Below, one piece after another: positions 54,245 through 58,556 of a DNA stretch of 58,556 bases (position 1 is the stretch's first letter; the number at the start of each line of letters is the position of its first letter). The position numbers and the translations under genes are program-made. The notes under the pieces are model-generated. The model had not been told where the DNA came from. It made no database searches and saw only the letters and a list, made by a program, of their open reading frames with translations. Source of the DNA: Paracoccaceae bacterium (GTDB taxonomy: Bacteria > Pseudomonadota > Alphaproteobacteria > Rhodobacterales > Rhodobacteraceae). The DNA lies in the NCBI GenBank assembly GCA_020447005.1, contig JAGRDO010000057.1:1089-59644 (forward strand), given 5' to 3'.

Positions 54245-55531
54245 CTATCGCAGTTTCAGAAAGGCCGCGCGTTGACGGGGCGTCCAGCGTACCCGGATCC
54301 GGTGGCCGGTTTCGCCGTCGCTTTCTTCCTGCACCACGCCTGCCTCGTGCAGCCATGCGCGCTGGCGGCCGGCGCCGAAATCCAGATGCAGTTCGGTTTC
54401 CTGCCGCTCCTCGTCAAGAATGTCCGATATCGCGGCGAAAAGCGCTGTCAGCCCCTCGCCCGTCAGGGCCGAGACGGCATGGCTTTCGGGTGTGCGGGCA
54501 TCCACGGCCAAAAGCGCCTGTCGGCGGTCGGGTGCCAGAAGGTCGATCTTGTTCCAGACCTCGATCTGGGGCACGTCCTCATCCACGCCAAGGCTTTCAA
54601 GGATGGCGTGCACATCGCGCGCCTGTCCATCGCTTTCGGCGTGCGAGATGTCCCGCACATGCAGGATCAGATCGGCCTCAAGCACCTCTTCCAGCGTGGC
54701 GCGGAACGCGGCGACAAGATGGGTCGGCAGTTCGGAAATGAAGCCGACCGTATCCGAAAGGATCACCTTGCGCCCCGAAGGCAGGGTCACGCCGCGCATC
54801 GTCGGATCGAGCGTGGCAAACAGCATGTCCTTGGCCAGAACATCGGCACCGGTCATGCGGTTGAACAGCGTTGACTTGCCTGCGTTGGTGTAGCCGACAA
54901 GCGCCACGATCGGGAACGGAACCTTGCGGCGCGCGGCGCGGTGCAACTCGCGGGTCTTGACGACCTTGGACAGCTGGCGGCGGATCTTCACCACCTCTTC
55001 GTCAATCGCGCGGCGGTCGGCCTCGATCTGGGTTTCCCCCGGTCCCCCGACAAAGCCAAGGCCGCCGCGCTGGCGTTCAAGATGGGTCCAGGCCCGGACC
55101 AGCCGGGTGCGCTGATAGCTAAGCGCGGCAAGCTCGACCTGAAGGACGCCTTCCCGGGTCCGCGCCCGGTTGGCGAAGATCTCAAGGATCAGCCCCGTCC
55201 GATCCAGAAGCTTCACCTTCCACGCGCGTTCAAGATTGCGTTGCTGGACCGGACTGACCGGACCATCGACGAAAACCAGCGCGATCTCATTCTCGGCGAA
55301 GCGGTTCTTCAATTCCTCGATCTTGCCGGACCCGAACAGCATCCCCGCCTGCGCCTTCGGCAAGCGCACGATCTCGCCACCCGCGACCTCGATACCGGGC
55401 AAGGCACCGGCCAGAGCCAAGGCTTCCGCCAATGCGTCTTCCGGCTTGCGGCGCGCATGAAGGTCCTTTCTGTCCGGATGCAGGATCCAGGCGCGGGTCT
55501 GGTCCCGCCGTTCGATCTCGTCAGTGATCAG
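54245..55531 (-). CDS. hflX: GTPase HflX, apparent CTG start overlapping hfq stop
   Basis: A ribosome-associated GTPase (428 residues with the start used here) that rescues stalled ribosomes under stress. The HflX N-terminal domain has [11 protein letters not shown] and [21 protein letters not shown]; the GTPase domain has G1 [13 protein letters not shown]3 LSDTVGF and G4 NKID. The first ATG/GTG/TTG in frame is the TTG at 55432, but that removes the conserved strand RAWILHPD just upstream. The only start-like codon before it is CTG at 55531-55529, overlapping the hfq TGA in CTGA, with GAGGG at good distance. I annotate that start; a programmed frameshift or another rare start is the alternative. 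Confidence 0.88.
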   Translation of the reverse strand: MITDEIERRDQTRAWILHPDRKDLHARRKPEDALAEALALAGALPGIEVAGGEIVRLPKAQAGMLFGSGKIEELKNRFAENEIALVFVDGPVSPVQQRNLERAWKVKLLDRTGLILEIFANRARTREGVLQVELAALSYQRTRLVRAWTHLERQRGGLGFVGGPGETQIEADRRAIDEEVVKIRRQLSKVVKTRELHRAARRKVPFPIVALVGYTNAGKSTLFNRMTGADVLAKDMLFATLDPTMRGVTLPSGRKVILSDTVGFISELPTHLVAAFRATLEEVLEADLILHVRDISHAESDGQARDVHAILESLGVDEDVPQIEVWNKIDLLAPDRRQALLAVDARTPESHAVSALTGEGLTALFAAISDILDEERQETELHLDFGAGRQRAWLHEAGVVQEESDGETGHRIRVRWTPRQRAAFLKLR

Positions 55532-55761
55532 TCTTCGCCCTCGTAAAGCGAGATTGGCTGCCCCGGCATGATCGTCGAGATGGCGTGCTTGTAGACCAGC
55601 TGAGACTGGCCGTCCCGACGCAGCAGAACGCAGAAGTTGTCGAACCAGGTGATCACGCCCTGCAACTTCACCCCGTTGATTAGAAAGATCGTTACCGGAA
55701 CCTTGGCCTTTCGGACGTGGTTTAGAAATGCGTCTTGTAAATTCTGTTTGTCGGCAGCCAT
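55528..55761 (-). CDS. hfq: RNA chaperone Hfq
   Basis: A 77-residue Sm-like protein that forms a hexamer and pairs small RNAs with mRNAs. Sm1 and Sm2 motifs: [20 protein letters not shown] then [18 protein letters not shown], and [14 protein letters not shown]. The C-terminus is short, as in other alphaproteobacteria. The start at 55761 gives [10 protein letters not shown], preceded by AAAGGCG at a slightly long spacing; upstream frames are not coding. Order trkA-trkH-hfq-hflX; its stop is shared with the hflX start. Confidence 0.97.
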   Translation of the reverse strand: MAADKQNLQDAFLNHVRKAKVPVTIFLINGVKLQGVITWFDNFCVLLRRDGQSQLVYKHAISTIMPGQPISLYEGED

Positions 55762-55895
55762 GTTCTTTGTCGCCTTTGATTTTCGCGCTTGGTCCGCCCC
55801 TCGGCGCTGCACCGGAGGCTTAAGGCAAGTATGCGCAAGATTTCAGGAGTTTCCACCCCCAAAATGGACAGGGTCGGCATCGGGGCCCGCCCGGT

Positions 55896-57410
55896 TCAGC
55901 TGCGCCAGAAATCGGGGTTGAGCAGGGCGATGATCGCCAGCGTCTCAAGCCGGCCCAGCACCATCGCGGCGGCTGTGATCGCGCGCGCGGCGCCGTCAAG
56001 CTCGGACCATGCAAGCGGGACCGATCCCGCGAAGGATGCCAGCGGCCCGGTCGTTGACAGCGCCGAGACCGCGAAGATCGTCGAGGCTTCGAAATCCAGT
56101 CCGGTCAGGGACAGGAACAGCATTGTCACGGCGATGGACAGGGCGAAGAGCATGAAGAAGATCCATGCCATCTGCGCGCCTTGCCGGCGCAGCCTGCGTG
56201 CCTGCGTGCCGGCCCCGCCGAGCGAGGAGGGATGAACCAGCCGCTCGACCTCGCGCTCGCCGTGGCGGTAAAGCGCGTAGACCCGCAAGAGCTTGACCCC
56301 GCCCGCGGTCGTGGCCACCCCGCCCCCGATCACGGCAAGGCCGACAAGGATCAGACCGGGCGTGGCAAGGCCCGACCAGTTGCGGGCCTGCCCCCAGTCG
56401 ATCGATTCAAAGCCGGTGGTCGTCAGGAAGGACAGGACGGTAAAGACCGTGCCCCAAAGCGCGCCGAACGCCGCCCTTGTGTCGTCGATCTCATCCTCGC
56501 CGAGCGCGCCGACCCAGTGGCGCAGGAACAGAAGGGCCGGCACGACGGTAAGGATCAGCACAGCCAGCCGCAATTCGGGATCGTCCAGCAAATGCTGTTC
56601 CTTGCGGAAGGTCCGGTCGCTTGGATAAAGCTTCCGCGAAAGGCCGAAGATCATCAGCACGAGCATCATCATTTCGCCGGTCAGTCCGGAATGTGCGCCC
56701 GAAAGCCCCCCGACAGGCGAAATGCCAGAGGTCGAAAGGACCGACATGGCATGGCATATGGCCACGAAGGCGCTGTCGCCTGCCATGATAAGCCCGATCC
56801 ACAAGAGCGCGGTCAGCGCGGCATAGACCGGTATGATGGACAGCGCCTGACGGCGTACGCGCTCGGCCACCGAGGCCCGGCCGGTCACCTGCGCGCCCGA
56901 CACGAAGGTCTGGCCCGCGCCGCCGCCGGTCAGCACCTCGAACCCGCCCAGATTGAGCGGCGCAAGGATCGCCACCGCCGCCACCAGCATCAGCCCGCCG
57001 CCCATCCAGCCCACAAGCGCCCGCCACAGATGGACGGACTCCGCAAGCTGCGATGGCTCGAAAAGGCTGGCCCCCGTCGTCGAAAAGGCCGAAACCATTT
57101 CCCACCAGGCGTTGAGGAAACTGGTATCGCGCACGTTTTCGGAAAGCGGAACGGCCAGCATCGCCGGCAGAAGCGTGTAGGCGACGACAAGGGTCATCAA
57201 CTGATCGCGCGCCCGGTGCCGGCTGACATGCGAGATCGTCGCGACCCCCAGAAGGATCGTCAGCACCAGAAAGAGCGTGCCCGAATAGAAAAAGGCGCGT
57301 GCGACAAAATACGCCCGGTTCGCCATGGCGTGGAATGCCGGGACATACATCGCCAACGCCCCGATCCCCATCAGGACAACGATCAGCGGCAGTTTTTCCA
57401 GCTTTTTCAT
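55896..57410 (-). CDS. trkH: Potassium uptake channel subunit TrkH
   Basis: A 504-residue inner membrane subunit of the Trk K+ uptake system. Four selectivity-filter repeats are visible: FSTTGASLF, LSTSGISPVGG, LTTTGFESIDW and LSTTGPLASF, each with the central Gly. About ten membrane helices surround them. It begins right after the trkA stop (57414), so the regulatory subunit TrkA and the channel are coupled. The gap to hfq (134 bp) leaves room for a separate hfq promoter. Confidence 0.95.
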   Translation of the reverse strand: MKKLEKLPLIVVLMGIGALAMYVPAFHAMANRAYFVARAFFYSGTLFLVLTILLGVATISHVSRHRARDQLMTLVVAYTLLPAMLAVPLSENVRDTSFLNAWWEMVSAFSTTGASLFEPSQLAESVHLWRALVGWMGGGLMLVAAVAILAPLNLGGFEVLTGGGAGQTFVSGAQVTGRASVAERVRRQALSIIPVYAALTALLWIGLIMAGDSAFVAICHAMSVLSTSGISPVGGLSGAHSGLTGEMMMLVLMIFGLSRKLYPSDRTFRKEQHLLDDPELRLAVLILTVVPALLFLRHWVGALGEDEIDDTRAAFGALWGTVFTVLSFLTTTGFESIDWGQARNWSGLATPGLILVGLAVIGGGVATTAGGVKLLRVYALYRHGEREVERLVHPSSLGGAGTQARRLRRQGAQMAWIFFMLFALSIAVTMLFLSLTGLDFEASTIFAVSALSTTGPLASFAGSVPLAWSELDGAARAITAAAMVLGRLETLAIIALLNPDFWRS

Positions 57411-57413
57411 CGC

Positions 57414-58556
57414 TCAGAAGAAATCGATCGAGACCTGCAACAGGCGCTCGACTTCCGGAACGTCCTTGGCCATTGCAAAGATCGCCACGATGTCCCCGAC
57501 GTCCACCTTGGTATCGCCGGTCGGCTTCACGACCTTGTCGCCCTTCATCAGCGCCCCGAGAAGAACGCCTTCGGGGAACTCGATGTCACGTACCAGACGG
57601 CCCGCCATGGGCGATGTCGACAGGACCTGCGCCTCGATCACCTCGGCCTCGTTATCGCCGATCGAATAGATCGCGCGGACCCTGCCATGGCGAATATGGC
57701 GCAGGATCGAGGACACGGTGGTGGCGCGGGGGTTGATATAGGCGTCAATGTCAAGCGCCCCCATCAGGGGGATCAGCGTCGGATCGTTGACAAGTGCGAT
57801 GACCAGCCTCGCGCCCGCCTGCTTGGCCCGCACGGCGGCAAGAATATTGGTCTTGTCGTCGTCGGTCACGACCAGCACGGCATCCGCCCTGTCGACATTG
57901 GCCTCGGCCAAAAGCTCGGCATTCATGCCGTCGCCGTTCAACACGATGGTCCGTTGCAGCGAATCCGCCGCCACCTCGGCCTGGGCCCGGTCGCGTTCGA
58001 TCATCTTCGCGCGGACCCGGTCGGTGCGGTTCTCCAGGGCCTGGGCAACACCAAGCCCGACATTGCCGCCGCCGATGATGACCACGCGTTCCTGCTTGCG
58101 CGTGGCCTTGCCGAAGATCTCCAGTGTCCGCGTGATGTCTTCCACGTCCGAAAACACATAAATCTGATCATCGGCGAAAAGCTGATCCCCCGGCTCCGGC
58201 GCAAACAGGCGCCCCGAACGGCGAATGCCGACGACGATGGCCCTCAAGGTCGAGAAAAGATCCGTCAACTGGCGCAAAGGGGTGTTCAGGACCGGACATT
58301 CATCGTCCAGCGCGATGCCCAGCAGTTGCGCGCGCCCGTTCATGAAACTTTCGGTATCGAAAGTAGAGGGCGCCGCCAGACGCTGAAGGGCGGCCTCGGC
58401 CACTTCGCGTTCGGGGCTGATCACCACGTCGATCGGCAGATGGTCACGCCGGTAAAGGTCGGAATAGATCGCGTCCATGTAAGAACGCGCGCGCAACCGC
58501 GCGATCTTGCGGGTGATGCCAAAGACCGAATGGGCCACCTGACAGGTGACCATGTT
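57414..58556 (-). CDS. trkA: Trk system NAD-binding regulatory subunit TrkA, 5' end outside window
   Basis: The cytoplasmic regulator that gates TrkH. The visible 380 codons start in the first RCK domain (NMVTCQVAHSVFGITRKIAR, where the family has NxxxCQIAHxLFNVPxKIAR) and continue through the first TrkA_C domain, the second RCK Rossmann motif VIIGGGNVGLGVAQAL, and the second TrkA_C domain ending VDVGDIVAIFAM. The first nucleotide-binding glycine motif (about 80 residues) is off the right edge. The frame runs open to the last base. It is followed by trkH. Confidence 0.95.
   Translation of the reverse strand, partial: NMVTCQVAHSVFGITRKIARLRARSYMDAIYSDLYRRDHLPIDVVISPEREVAEAALQRLAAPSTFDTESFMNGRAQLLGIALDDECPVLNTPLRQLTDLFSTLRAIVVGIRRSGRLFAPEPGDQLFADDQIYVFSDVEDITRTLEIFGKATRKQERVVIIGGGNVGLGVAQALENRTDRVRAKMIERDRAQAEVAADSLQRTIVLNGDGMNAELLAEANVDRADAVLVVTDDDKTNILAAVRAKQAGARLVIALVNDPTLIPLMGALDIDAYINPRATTVSSILRHIRHGRVRAIYSIGDNEAEVIEAQVLSTSPMAGRLVRDIEFPEGVLLGALMKGDKVVKPTGDTKVDVGDIVAIFAMAKDVPEVERLLQVSIDFF

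Overview
The window looks like a chromosomal, mostly housekeeping segment of an alphaproteobacterium in the Rhodobacterales (Rhodobacter/Roseobacter group). The evidence is the high G+C content, GTG/TTG and ATGA-coupled starts, the dusB-ntrB-ntrC-ntrY-ntrX cluster with a Rhodobacter-type NtrC, a fused ispDF, divergent DUF6477/DUF6456 genes, and an Irr-type box in front of katG. No rRNA, tRNA, insertion sequence, prophage, integrase or CRISPR array was seen. Both ends cut genes: alaS on the left and trkA on the right.

Layout. 0-6.6 kb: alaS 3' part, a DUF1330 gene, a class II glutamine amidotransferase, an MttB-family methyltransferase, and the divergent DUF6477/DUF6456 pair. 6.7-12.7 kb: katG with an Irr-like operator, lipA, a diheme cytochrome c plus cytochrome c' pair with a divergent LysR regulator, and a small membrane protein. 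12.7-17.3 kb: hpt, a RatA/Coq10-like START protein, an ammonium channel gene with two NtrC-like sites upstream, and the operon ispDF-pgpA-cinA. 17.5-24.7 kb: dusB-ntrB-ntrC-ntrY-ntrX, which controls nitrogen metabolism. 24.7-28.4 kb: a CsbD-like acidic protein, an aqpS-arsC pair, a peptide-type solute-binding protein with an entericidin-like lipoprotein gene behind it, and a candidate small RNA with its own promoter and terminator. 28.5-34.3 kb: a 3-hydroxybutyrate dehydrogenase-like SDR and a patatin, a DUF502 membrane protein, psuK-psuG for pseudouridine breakdown, a DUF2461 protein and a cupin. 34.3-36.7 kb: rpsB-tsf with structured leader and intergenic RNA, then the longest non-coding gap. 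36.7-41.2 kb: a LuxR solo, an FAD oxidoreductase, an ETHE1/Blh-like MBL hydrolase, a redoxin and rpe. 41.4-48.9 kb: an operon of acyl-CoA ligase, FrnE-like DsbA protein and Bcr/CflA efflux pump, then mfd and a membrane protein. 49-58.6 kb: hemB, a SYLF lipoprotein, a beta-hydroxyacid dehydrogenase, a penicillin acylase-family hydrolase, and trkA-trkH-hfq-hflX.

How the parts fit. The strongest theme is nitrogen control. The ntr cluster, the ammonium channel and two promoter regions carry CGCC-N9-GGC-like sites, and the NtrC protein lacks the sigma54-contact loop, so it probably works with the sigma70 holoenzyme. A second theme is redox, iron and sulfur stress (katG, cytochromes, MBL hydrolase, redoxin, FrnE-like protein). 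I found no obvious new defence or mobile system. The most novel-looking items are the orphan small-RNA locus near 28.3-28.4 kb, the apparent CTG start of hflX overlapping the hfq stop codon, the structured non-coding stretch at 36.3-36.7 kb, and the folded RNAs around rpsB-tsf.
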